Shown here piece by piece: positions 33,576 through 44,655 of a stretch of 64,000 nucleotides of DNA (positions within the stretch are counted from its first letter, which is position 1; each line of letters begins with the position of its first letter). Both the position numbers and the translations under genes were made by a program. Source of the DNA: Caenorhabditis elegans (Eukaryota; Nematoda; Chromadorea; Rhabditida; Rhabditidae); NCBI RefSeq assembly GCF_000002985.6, contig NC_003282.8, positions 4,154,001 to 4,218,000 on the forward strand, in the 5' to 3' direction. Below the pieces are notes generated by a model. It saw only the letters and a list, made by a program, of their open reading frames with translations. It was not told where the DNA came from and searched no databases.

Positions 33576-34672
33576 CCCTGGAAAGAAGGAGTAATTTTCA
33601 ACAGTTTTAAGCACGTATACGTAGAAAATGAAAGAGAACGCTGAAAGATTGAATTATGGCGAATTTTATGCCAAAATAATTACAAAAACCCTAATTTCGG
33701 AGTTTTTCGCGCTTTTCTGTAGACTTAAGTTCATTTTTCAACCATATTAGCGACTAAAAATGTTCAAAAACTAATCAAAAATGTGAAATAAACGACAAAA
33801 TTATAGGGAAAATGCAAAAGCTTCTTGGCTGCTGACAAAATTGCAGATTTTTTAGGATTTACAAAAAAAAGGTTTCAGTGGGCGGTGCCAATTCGCAACC
33901 ACCGCACGCTCATTTCGCAAGCCTCGCACGTTTTTTCAGTGATCTTTTTAAATACCTTTTTTAAAGAAAAAACGCGCGAGAATAAACAAATAAACAAATA
34001 AACAAAAACGAGACAGAAAAACACGAATGAGCTCTCTCACCGCCTTATATAGCGCGGTGAGAGACGCAGAGAATGCAGGGAAATCAGAATACGACCGCTG
34101 CCGCCGTGGGTCAAGATCACTAGTGATCACTTAAAAAAAAATTTTTTTGGGAGAATTGAACTCTGGGCATTTTTCCGTCACTGTGTTCGCGTACTTTTAA
34201 GTTGTTATGGCGGCAGCGGCGCCATTTTCTGATGTTTTTTATTTGTTTTGTGATCTTTTCATCATTTTCTTGAAGAGTTTGCAGATTTTTTTTTCATTTT
34301 TAGTGAAATTTTCTTAATAAAAACTTTTTTTTCCATTTAGATTGGATTTCTCCGCATTTTCTTCGGCGAAACAAGAGATTCTCTGTTATTATTGCATTCT
34401 AAAAACGTTAAGCAAACAATCAATATTTTGTGTTTTGTTTCTTGTTTTCCATCTCCTTGTTTTTAGAGTTTTAAAGTAGGAAACGTGTTAAATAAGTGCA
34501 GTTTTTTGTGTCTATCTATTTTCCAAATGAACATTTCTGTAATTAGAGAGAAGCTGCCACACCCAGCGTTATGAATAATTATTTTCTTATCTTTGCGCCG
34601 TGTATTATCACTTTTTGAATTGTTTTCCAAAGGAGAATCGTTTATTTAATTTTGATTATTATTTTCAGTACG
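33576..34672. promoter_or_regulatory. Intergenic region upstream of the UAP1-like pseudogene
   Basis: Low-complexity AT-rich DNA with a GC-richer block at 33880-34110 (CGGTGCCAATTCGCAACCACCGCACG, then CCGCCTTATATAGCGCGGTGAGAG). The latter has a TATATA box and a short inverted repeat around it (GCGGTGAGAG/CTCTCACCGC, about 34033-34062). It probably includes the old promoter of the downstream gene. No RNA gene recognised. Confidence 0.35.
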
Positions 34673-35938
34673 ATGACTATCACTGCTCCACCAAAAGACG
34701 AGATTATCTCAAAGTTTCCGGGCTCTGAGCCACTTCTCAACTTTTACAATGAGCTCTCGGATGCCGAAAAATCGAAGCTTTTCCACCAAATTTCAACTCT
34801 AAACCTTTCGGAAGCTCATTAATGGTTCATTGATTCAACGGATCAACGGGCTCCATCAACTGCGGAAGACCTTAAGCCGGTTCTTGATTCTCAGCATTTT
34901 GTACAAGCTGAATTGCATCAAGTGGTAGAGACTTTTAATATTTAGGTAAAACAATCATTAAAATTACATTATTTTCAGATCCTCGATGATCTCTGGAACA
35001 AGGGAATGGATGCTATTGGACGTGGAGAAGTATGTGCAATTGTGCTCGCCGGTGGACAAGCTACACGTCTTGGTTCAAGTTAACCGAAAGGAACGATTCC
35101 ATTGGGAATTAATGCTTCATTTGGAGATTCTCTTTTGGGAATTCAAGCTGCCAAAATTGCACTTCTTCAGGCTCTCGCTGGAGAACGGGAGCATCAGAAT
35201 CCGGGAAAAATTCACTGGGCAGTTATGACGTCACCTGGAACAGAGGAGGCTACTCGTGAGCATGTGAAGAAACTGGCGGCTCATCATGGATTCGATTTCG
35301 ATGAAAAAATGGCCTTCATTCCGAGATGACAAACTTTTTGGGTGGCAAAGGTTCTTTGGGGGCATAGTATCCAAGGAGACAAAGTATCCAGTAGACAAAC
35401 TGGGGTGTATCTTGGGGGGCATATCTTTGGTGACAACCTTTTTTTCAACTAGTTTTTTATATGTATTTTTCAACTAATTTTTGTTCGTATTTCTCTGGAA
35501 TAAATTTTTTAATGCAATTTTTAATGGATTTTCAGCGTATACGTATAGCTATAGTTCAGCTATAGCTATAGCACTCAATTAACGACAGGTGCAAAGTTCA
35601 CCAAAAACTTATTTATTGGGAAAATGCTGAGAACTGGTTGAACAATAGAACCCGGTAGAAAAGTGAAAACCGGGGAATAGAAACACGTGAATCATGGATG
35701 GCGTTGTGAGACATGGAATGAATTATTGAATTTAAAACAATTGAGTATAACGTGATAAAAAACAATGTAGAAACTCTACAAACAACAAAAACTAGCAATA
35801 AAAACAACAATTGAGTATAACGTGATAAAAAACAATGTAGAAACTCTACAAACAACAAAAACTAAGCAATAAAAACAACAATGAAATTAAAAATGTAACA
35901 AGTAAGAAAAGCTACTAGGTTTTTATAAAAATTTGAGT

Positions 35939-38931
35939 TTATTGAACTCTATCAAACTTTAGATCAACGTATACGAATTCTACTTTGGCTCTCTTACCAC
36001 AGGAAGAATTCGGATTATTTGAAGAAAACTGAATCGAATCTGATTCACTTTCATTTCCAAAACTCTTTGTGATCGTTACTTTGACACTACTTCCGGCTTT
36101 CAGTATTCCAAAATCCGGTTTAATTGTGATGTAACTTCTGTCATATCCAGCTTCAAATTCCACATCGCAGTTATTCGGATTTCTTAAAACAAGGAACTTT
36201 ACGCGAATTGATCCAAAAAAATGTAGTGATTTCTCCGATGGAATCAAAGGCTTCGATACTGAATCTGGTGTCGGAGAGTATGGACGAGTTTGCGTTCTGA
36301 AAATTTTTAATAAGATAAGGAGGATATAAATAATTTGTTTAACCTTTTTCTTCCTGAACTGCGTGAATGTGTGGAAGTGTCAAAAGAAGTCATGCTGGAT
36401 TCGAATAACTCATCATCTTTGGATGTGACCAGCGCTGAATTTTCATTTTCCACGTTGTCGATGTTTGAGTAATCTGATTGGGGCTCCTCGTTTTCATCGT
36501 CAGAATTTTCAGACGTCCTCAATCTTCGACTATCCGTATATTCAGAAATGTCTGATTCGGAATCACCACAGTTGTTGGCAGAATTTGAAGAGTTGTTGAC
36601 CGTAAGCGCAGTGTCGTTTGCATATCTAAAAATAAAAATAGAACCATAAATCCAATTTTAGTATAAATTTGTGGTATATAAAAACGAGAAACGGAAACTA
36701 ACCCATTTGGCAGACGATCATAATTGTCTTTGGAAAATTTTGTGAATTTTTTTTCTTGAATCTTCTGGCTTGTCCTCTGGTCTCCCTCAATCTCTCCGTT
36801 TTCAGAACTGTGAAGGTTGTTAAATTATCCAGAAGAATTTTTAAAAATAAATCCCTGGTGGATTCATCCAACGATAATAGAGCAGCAACGACGTGGGAGC
36901 AAACGTCTGGAACTTTTTTACAAGTCCAGCATTTGAGAAAGTTTTCCTCATGAGAAACTGTGACATAGTCCTTTGTACCGGCTGTTTGGACAAGAAATTC
37001 CGAGTCTGATGGCACTACTCGAAGATTTAGAAGGGACGTGAAGTCGATATCTTTGAAACAAGACTGAATATTCGGTGGAGTTTTCAGAAGTGATGTCACT
37101 GCGTCGATCCCCAATACATTGAGTGCTTTCATTTGATCTTTCAACGACGCTGTATTTAGAGAAGGGTTGAAGTCTTCAAAAATCACAGTCTCATCTTCAC
37201 CTGTGATTACAGCATTAACCATTGATCTCAATTCGTCTGAAAGGAAACGTTCATAAAGTTGAAAAGCTGAAATATAATAATTACCATCAATAAACTGAAT
37301 CAATTTCAGGACAGCTGTGTATCCGCACTCTGGTTTTGTAATTGACAGCTTGATGGTACCATTCACACACTCGATCCTGTTGGTAGTCACTCTATGGACA
37401 AGCATTCCACTTAGCAGCTTTGCTTTCAAAGAGTTTGATTCAAACAAGCTCTCTATTCGCTCACGAATCCAATTTTTCAGTTTAATTCCCAAGTGAGCAC
37501 ATTCCAATCTTCGTTTCATGTCGTTGATATTCAACGCCCCGAATACCCCTCTTTTAATATCATTATTGCCATTTTTATTTCCAAAAATCTCCCGAATTTC
37601 ATCTTGTGTTACTTTCGTGCCGGCGTTTTCTTCAAGATTGTTTCGTCGATGAATATCACATCGAAGGAAAATGGTGTCACTAAAATGGATGCCTTTTTTC
37701 ATAGCGGAAAAAGCTGCTTCTCCATCAGTGATCATAGCTGAATTTTTTTGATTTTTTTCGGGTCAAGTTCCTGAAGAATCTCGTTCAGACGGCCAGAAAA
37801 ATCTTCGAAATGACTCTTGTGTTTGGACGAATGGAACATAAATCCCAAAACTACATGGCGCAGTTTCGATGGAGATGACTTTGTATGTTGACGCGTTCTG
37901 AAAACTTCAATTGGTGAATATGGAAAATAAAAATAATCACTGACCGGAACACTGGAATAAATCCAGTAGTGACAGAGATGTATCCGTTGGAAAGACCGAA
38001 AGTTGTATCGAGTTCGATGATAGACGCCACTCGAGTGTCAATACCTCCGCAGGTATACACCTTACAATCCGCCAAGTGTTTGTTTAGATCCGCAGTTCTC
38101 CAGTTTTCAATTCCATCCATACGATTTCTATATGTCGTAATTTCCGTGTAAGTTGGGCACGATTTCAGGAATAGTCCAAGCATCGATTTATTGAAATAAA
38201 TAAACCTGATTGAGTTGCGATGCGATGAGTGATATGCATGAGAAAACATTCGAGAGAGATCGCATAGATCGGCGGGATTTGTGACAGGTCTCGGTCCTCT
38301 ATTAAGTTTCACAGTTGTCAAAACGTTACGTTGCTGGTCTTTGATTTGACGCTTCGAGTACTTTCCACCGAGCATTTGATATACCATCAACACTGTGCGA
38401 CCCTCCAACATCTTCCTGATCATCAATGCCTCTTCCTTCGACAATTTTTTTCTTGCAACTTTCAAAGAAGTGTAGTCGATAACATCGTGACTGGACCCCA
38501 AGAATAAAATCCAGCAGAGCTTTGTTGCTTCTTCAATAGCCATGTACTTTTTGAAAAGATTGGTGGCAGGAGGTGGCGAACTACAGTTGATTCTTCTAAA
38601 AGTCCTTCCATCAACGCTGATGGTGTTTTTCCGCGGTTTCATTTCAGATCCCAGCGAATCTTTCTTTTTCGACCATCGGATACCGTCAGAATTGATAACC
38701 TCATCTTCAGTTTTTTCTCCGATGTTGTAACACGCAGATAATTGCAGAAAACTATCGAATTGTGGCGGTGTGTAGTCTTCAATGTGACAGATTACGTTGT
38801 ACCTGCAAAAAAAAAAGACGTTAAATTTATTAAAGACGAGAAATTGTATACTTTGTGTTGATCAAGGATCGAATCACATTTTCAGTAAACAAGGACACAT
38901 CCCGTTCGGTGAACTCCTGCCACGAAAACAT
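35939..38931 (-). pseudogene. MULE transposase with SWIM zinc finger and C-terminal MSP-like domain, frameshifted
   Basis: Minus-strand exons are 38852-38931 (ATG at 38931), 37945-38802, 36703-37897, 36344-36625 and 35939-36296. In order: an N-terminal FLYWCH/MULE-like region; IIELDTTFGLSNGYISVTTG (first catalytic Asp); MITDGEAAF and FLRCDIHRRNNLEE (second Asp and the CxxH); TTNRIECVNGTIK (likely catalytic Glu); a SWIM finger CWTCKKVPDVCSHVV; an acidic Ser/Asp/Glu linker; and a final exon with LVLRNPNNCDVEFEAGYD and DFGILKAGSSVKVTIT, the major sperm protein fold. Two frame breaks are needed: at about 37745 before MITDG and between about 36830 and 36703, both beside A runs. So the copy is probably dead, or the breaks are homopolymer errors. 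Confidence 0.8.
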
Positions 38932-39460
38932 GCGAATATACCTGAAAATTAATTTTTTAAAAAGAAAATCACAAGAACAAATACAAAGTAATAAAAAACT
39001 GGAAAAATGAGACGAACTCCTTTAAATTTCAAACATATAGCTAAATCCTAAAAAAAAAGATGAAAAAACTCGAATTTTGAACGAAAAATGGAGATGAGGT
39101 GTTAAAATTGATCGGAAAATTAAATATTTAAATTTTATAAAAATTATTATGCAAAATCTAAATGAAAATTGAGAAAAAACGGAGAAAATTGTGTAAAATC
39201 AAAATGAAAAAGAAATAGGTGGATGTCGTCAATCGTGGCGCCTGCACAGTTGTCGTCAAGTATGGTGTTTGCACCGATTCGCGCAACTTATGTTGTGGCG
39301 CATTGTCTTTTTCGCATCATTTCCCTTGTTTTCCACCGAATTTGTATATTTTTTTGTTCACTTTTTGTGTAAAATTATTTCTAAAAACATTTAAAAGAAA
39401 AAGAAACCGTTTTCATTTTGGAAATTTCGATAAAAGCTCCGTTTTCGCCCATTTTTACCT

Positions 39461-39508
39461 TGCCCCCGGTGAACCTTTGTCACCCAAAAGTTTGTCGCCT
39501 CGGAGCAT
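39461..39508. repeat. Internal TIR-like segment inside the MULE
   Basis: TTGCCCCCGGTGAACCTTTG, then TCACCCAAAAGTTTGTC and CCTCGG, repeats in diverged form the outer right TIR at 40350-40390 (GCCCCCAAAGAACCTTTGCC...TCATCTCGG). It lies 0.9 kb inside the element, as if an older end is enclosed. Confidence 0.6.
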
Positions 39509-41894
39509 TTGAAGAAAAAATTCTAAATTTCTAAATTTTTCGATCAGTTATCCCTTTATACTAATATTCCACTACTATTCTATATTCCTTTTCGTATCCC
39601 GAAGTATTCTGCAGATGAGTGAGTTTAAAAAATGTTTTTAACAGGTGAGATTTCAAAGTTCCGCATTTCCACCAGGGTCTACTGTTGGAATTGTCCCTAT
39701 TCAAACTAGAGACAATTTTTCAGTACGTTTTTGGTGGTGGCAGGAATCTTCTATTTTTTAGATGTGCATTTTCGATTAACAAGGAGAAAAACTGTCATGG
39801 GCATAAAAATCAATGTGTTTTTACAGGAGTATAGCAACTTCACAGAACGGTTGGATCATGTCGATGATTTTCGCCGAAAGAACATGAAATTTTTTATAAA
39901 TATCTGTCTTAAAACAGATGTATCTTTTTGGAGAGTCGAGGAACCAAAAAGTTATCAACTTTAACATTGTCAAGCTCAAAACAAAGAACATTTTAATAGT
40001 TGTAAATATATTTTCATCATCATCGAGAACTGAAATGTAGTGAGATGTAAATGTAGTGAGATGTAGTACCAATGAGGTGATAAGAAGAGTCGTATGCTAT
40101 TCCAAGTTAGTTGGACGTTTTACAGCTTTTCCCAAAAGACCATCGTTCATACATTCAATTGTGAGGGAATTATAACCGATAATCGATTGAAAATTGCATT
40201 AAAAAAATTATTCCAAAAAAATGTGAACAAAAATTAGTTGAAAAATACATATAAAAATCTAGTTGAAAAAAAGGTTGTCACCAAAGATATGCCCCCCAAG
40301 ATACACCCCAGTTCGTCTACTGGATACTTTGTCTCCTTGGATACTATGCCCCCAAAGAACCTTTGCCACCCAAAAAGTTTGTCATCTCGGAATGAAGGCC
40401 TGAAAAAATTACTATTTTCTCACAAGATGAAATTGCTGCATACGATGAGCAGGGAAACTTCCTTCTCGGAACTAAAGGATCTGTTGTTGCTGCTCCAAGT
40501 ATGAGCTTTTACGCAATTCGTGTACTCCTCGAGGAAAACTATTTTTACGAATTTTTCAGCTATAATTCTGACTTTTTGATGATTTTTTAATCTTCAAAAC
40601 GAAAAATTATATGACATTTAAAGTATTTTCGGTGTCAATATTGAAAGCAGTATTAATTGCATGGATTTTCCCCCAAAACACACAAAAAATATATATTAGT
40701 TGGCGATTTGAATTTAAAAAATATCTAAAATTAAGTATTTTATCCGAATACTTAAAAATTTCGTACAAAAAAATAATTATTTTTTCTCGGGGAGTACACG
40801 AGCTGCGTAAATCGACACAAAAATTTAAAAAATGCGTTTTTCAACGAAAAAAAAAATCGAATTTTCAATATTTTAAAGATAATGTTTTCTCATCAAACTC
40901 AACTTTTTTTAGAACATAAAATCTAGACTTTTTTTCTGGATTTCAAAAAAAATATAAAATTATCGATTTTCTCACAAAAAACCGAAAAATCAGATTTTTT
41001 TTCAGACGGCAACGGAGGTCTCTACTCTGCCATCTCTGCTCATTTGCCACGTCTTCGCGCGAAAGGAATCAAATATTTCCATGTGTATTGTGTGGACAAC
41101 ATTCTGTGCAAAGTTGCCGACCCTCATTTCATCGGATTCGCCATTTCAAACGAAGCTGACGTTGCAACCAAGTGTGTTCCGAAGCAAAAAGGAGAACTCG
41201 TCGGATCAGTTTTTCTTGATAGAGGACTACCACGTGTCGTTGAATATTCGGAGCTTGGAGCCGAGTTGGCTGAACAAAAGACACCGGATGGAAAATATTT
41301 GTTTGGTGCAGGATCTATTGCAAATCACTTTTTCACGATGAATTTCATGGATAGGTTTGTAATTTTTAATTTGGAGAAAAAGCTTAATTTTAAAATAAAT
41401 ACAGAGTCTGCTCTCCATCATCTCGTCTTCCATATCATCGTGCTCACAAGAAGATTTCCTATGTGAATGAGCAAGGGACCATTGTCAAACCGGAAAATCC
41501 AAATGGGATCAAGCTGGAGCAGTTTATTTTCGACGTCTTCGAGCTCTCGAAGCGATTTTTCATTTGGGAGGTGGCGAGGAACGAAGAGTTTTCTCCATTG
41601 AAAAATGCTCAATCTGTTGGAACTGATTGTTTGAGCACTTGTCAGAGAGATTTGTCCAGTGAGTAGATTTTTCTGTGAATTCAGAATTAAAATTGATTTA
41701 AAAACTGATTTTCAGATGTGAACAAGTTGTGGCTGGAACGTGTTCAAGCGAAAGTGACTGCTACTGAAAAGCCGATCTACTTGAAGACAATCGTCTCCTA
41801 CAACGGAGAGAGTCTTCAAGAACTCCGTCATCGTGAAATTTCTGATAGTGCCTTGGAATCCGATCATTCGATTAACAAATTCTTTGTTGTCTAG

Positions 41895-42299
41895 TCTTCT
41901 TTTGTTTCATATTTATACTGATTGCCTTACTCATTCCCCTATCATTTCCCAGCCAACTGTGTTTTATTTATGTTAAAATCCCCGTGATGCTTTCAAATTT
42001 CCTTCGGTATTTTCCCCTAAAACTGTAGTTATTAGGCCGATATTATTGCTTGACATCCATTTGTTTTAAATTTCTTAAATTTTCGTAAACTGAAACGAGT
42101 TCGAATACAGATTTTGTAAATACTAAAAATGTTAGAATGAGTTGGTACAATTTTATAAATTTAAAAATGACAATTTATAAAAAAAAAAAGTTATCCTTGG
42201 AAATGTGCCTTCTGTTGGGAGGATGTATTTAGTCATTAATTTTCTGAAAAGAGCAATAATTTAAAAAAGCAAAAAACAAAAATTAAAAAAAACTTACCT
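41895..42299. other. 3' flank of the pyrophosphorylase pseudogene
   Basis: 3'UTR-like sequence with no clear gene up to the minus-strand ORF that ends near 42300. Confidence 0.3.
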
Positions 42300-42585
42300 A
42301 ATAGGCCTGCCACGCGGGACTTGTTAGCACCGGATCCAATTCGAAGGCAATCTTCCTCTTCTTGTGCATCTGAGCCACCGTGGCTGTCGAAGATGTCGCA
42401 GTAGAAGCTGCTATCCGAACATTCTCCAGACTCTGTAGATCCACCGAAACCACTTTGGATGATGGCTTCTCTGTCGTTCTTCGCCTTTGTTCCCATTTAA
42501 GCTCACACTCTAATATCTCGAATTTCTCCTTCAAAGTCCACTCGGGAGCATCAAAGGGACTTAGAACCGGTTTCCAAAAGTTTCC
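42300..42585 (-). CDS. Minus-strand exon of an unrecognised small gene
   Basis: A minus-strand exon behind a GAATCAG acceptor at about 42586 reads NFWKPVLSPFDAPEW, then FEILECELKWEQRRRTTEK and RKIAFELDPVLTSPAWQAY followed by TAG and immediately a GTAAGT donor-like signal. Its amino acid make-up is coding-like (Trp/Pro/Arg-rich, few runs). The 5' exons were not found. A second frame continues through the TAG and would splice on. I cannot name the family; the stretch may be part of a larger gene or a relic. Confidence 0.35.
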
Positions 42586-42863
42586 TGATTCGAATAGAAG
42601 AAGAATATTCAAAAACTATTCAGTAGTAATTAAATATAAATAATTAATAAAATCAAAGTGAGAGAGCCTGTACACAAAAGCTCGATGAAAAGTATGAATG
42701 AATAATTGTGGGGTACGGAGGACAGTGTTAAACTAGAGATTAGAGACACAGACTGTTTTATATAAACAAAAAAGTATTGGTCACATTGTTACATTGTTTG
42801 AAAGAACATTTGAACGAGATTCTGAGCGTATTGTGCGGCGTACTAAATTTTTGCAGCTAAAAA

Positions 42864-43152
42864 TACGGTACCCGGTTTCGACGCGACAATCATTTGTTAA
42901 ATGCTAAAAGATGTGCGCCTTTAAGGAGTACTGTACTATCAAACTTTTGTTTTTGCTGGATGTTCATCGTCTTTTAATACTTTTCCGATAAAAGTATATC
43001 TATTTAAATTAAAACATTCCAATAAACCTTTAAACAACCTTGCAAAATCGATGAAAATTGCCCAGAAACGAAAACTTGAAATTACAGCACTCTTTAAAGG
43101 CGCACATATTTTCGCATTTAACAAAAATTTGTCGTGTCGAGACCGAGTACCG
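42864..43152. mobile_element. Foldback MITE, about 290 bp
   Basis: CGGTACCCGGTTTCGACGCG...GTTAAATGCTAAAAGATGTG...CGCCTTTAA at 42864-42935 is matched inverted by TTAAAGGCGCACATATTTTC...CGTGTCGAGACCGAGTACCG at 43095-43152. I recognise it as a common C. elegans repeat. Confidence 0.75.
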
Positions 43153-43466
43153 GAAGTTTGGCTAAAGCTCGTTGCGAAGTATTGCGATTTAGACACAAAT
43201 AAGCTAACGGGTCTCGAAACGGGCAAAACTTTGCAGTTACAGTACCCGTAACTATTACGAAATTATTTTACATACACTTTCATGTACGTCAAACTTTTTT
43301 TTTCATAATTCCCATAAAATAAAAAGGTTTTGCTTTTTAAACTCGAAACCTCTATTTTGGCAGTTGATAATTTTTTGATAAAACCGATGGCAACCGAGAT
43401 ATAGGCTGCTAAAGTGAGCAATGAAGATACTTTTTTCTTCCACATTTTAAACGTGAACAATTCCAG

Positions 43467-44349
43467 ATGGCCTTTCTGATTCTAACTTCAATTTTGGTAT
43501 CCCTTGTATCATTTATCATCTATGTTATTCTGGCAAGAAAGGAACGATTCAGACTTCGAGGAAAAATTGGATTATCTGGACCAGAGCCTCATTGGCTTAT
43601 GGGAAATTTAAAACAAATTATTGAGTTAGTTGAAGTTAAAAACATTAAATATGAAAACTTAATTTTTATTTTCAGGCGAAAAGCAAAACTAGGTTACGAT
43701 GATTCTTATGATTGGTACAACAAGCTTCACAAACAATTTGGCGAAACTTTTGGGTAAGATTTTTTAATTGTGAAAACTTAAATTTTGAATTATAATTTCA
43801 GAATCTACTTTGGCACCCAGCTCAACATAAACATTACCAATGAGGAAGATATTAAAGAAGTTTTTATCAAAAATTTCTCGAATTTTTCGGACAGAACTCC
43901 ACCACCAATTATTGAAGATAATAGTGAGCACCACTCACTTTCAGTTGGAGCCTACTATTTTCTTATTTAGAACTCAAAGAATCGTTGCTCCAAAACACAT
44001 ACGAATCTGGATGGAAGCATACTCGATCTGCAATCGCTCCGATTTTTTCAACGGGAAAAATGAAGGCAATGCATGAGACAATTCATTCGAAAGTTGACCT
44101 GTTCCTGGAGATTTTGAAGGAAAAAGCAAGCTCCGGGCAGAAATGGGATATTTATGAGTTAGTTCAAAAACTTTTGAATGATTCGGATATTTATTATTTC
44201 AGCGATTTCCAAGGTCTAACCCTAGATGTGATTGGAAAATGTGCATTTGCAATTGATAGTAATTGCCAGAGAGATAGAAATGATATATTCTATGTGAACG
44301 CAAGAAAATTTATTACGAATATAGATATTCGACATAGACAAAATTTTAA
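43467..44349 (+). pseudogene. cyp-25A6: CYP25-type cytochrome P450, N-terminal half only
   Basis: Exons 43467-43624, 43676-43753, 43802-43923, 43971-44157 and 44203-about 44340 join in phase. They encode a membrane anchor (MAFLILTSILVSLVSFIIYV), the Pro-rich LSGPEPHWLMGNL hinge, GIYFGTQLNI, the C-helix segment ESGWKHTRSAIAPIFSTGKM and LDVIGKCAFAIDS. The frame then runs into unrelated GGTAGTCAATGAG repeats at 44354. The I helix, the ExxR motif and the heme-binding FxxGxxxC region are nowhere in the next 2 kb, so no active enzyme is possible. I recall a C. elegans gene cyp-25A6 in this neighbourhood listed as a pseudogene; the symbol is tentative. Confidence 0.8.
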
Positions 44350-44353
44350 AAAA

Positions 44354-44655
44354 GGTAGTCAATGAGGAAAGGTAGTCAATGAGCCGAAAGGTAGTCAATG
44401 AGAAGGTAGTCAATGAGTGTTAGCCAAAACCTTTGCATACTCCTGTCTATAAATATTCAATCAATTCTCACCGATGTCCCCTTTGAACAGGTAGCCCATT
44501 GGAACCTGTGTAAGTTTGTACAGATGCCCCCTCTGAACGGATGCCCCCTCTGAACGGATGCCCCCTACGAACAAATGCCCCCTTTGACCTAATGCCCCCT
44601 TAGAACGCGATGCCCCCTCTCTCGATGCCCCCTGGGAGCATAGGCCGCCTCAAAC
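44354..44655. repeat. Phrase-repeat DNA: GGTAGTCAATGAG and ATGCCCCCT arrays
   Basis: Four copies of AAGGTAGTCAATGAG (44352-44420) are followed at 44455-44640 by about eight copies of GAACGGATGCCCCCTCT-like units spaced 17-25 bp apart. The style (short slogan-like words, CCCCCT runs) matches the MULE TIR at 35311 and 40400. It begins exactly where the P450 frame ends, so it probably marks a transposon end or insertion scar. Confidence 0.7.

Larger units (their letters stand above)
35302..40409. mobile_element. Mutator-like element (MULE), 5,090 bp, with 9-bp target duplication
   Basis: The element occupies 35311-40400. TGAAAAAAT occurs at 35302-35310 and again at 40401-40409, a perfect 9-bp target duplication as MULEs make. 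The first about 165 bp of the ends (GGCCTTCATTCCGAGATGAC...) are near-identical inverted repeats with about two mismatches; similarity continues to about 230 bp (35541 and 40171). The TIR is built of short phrases such as GATGACAAACTTTTTGGGTG, GGTTCTTTGGGGGCATAGTA and GGGGGGCATATC. The element carries one minus-strand transposase gene. The insertion is in the exon of the pyrophosphorylase homologue, whose frame resumes exactly after the duplication. Confidence 0.95.
34673..41894 (+). pseudogene. UDP-N-acetylglucosamine pyrophosphorylase (UAP1-like) pseudogene split by a transposon
   Basis: Exons 34673-34921, 34979-35310 joined to 40410-40498, 41006-41354, 41405-41658 and 41716-41894 match UAP1: CAIVLAGGQATRLGSS, KGTIPLGINA, the YFHVYCVDNILCKVADP segment, VEYSELGAELA and the C-terminal LESDHSINKFFVV. 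The enzyme makes UDP-GlcNAc from UTP and GlcNAc-1-P for chitin and glycans. Three lesions occur: TAA at 34820 (before WF), TAA at 35081 just after the nucleotide-binding loop, and the 5,090-bp element after DFDEK. Both stops are one C-to-T change from CAA. The loop reads GQATRLG where the family has GQGTRLG, which may itself weaken catalysis. All splice sites are still sound, so the decay is recent. An intact paralogue must exist elsewhere for viability. Confidence 0.85.
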
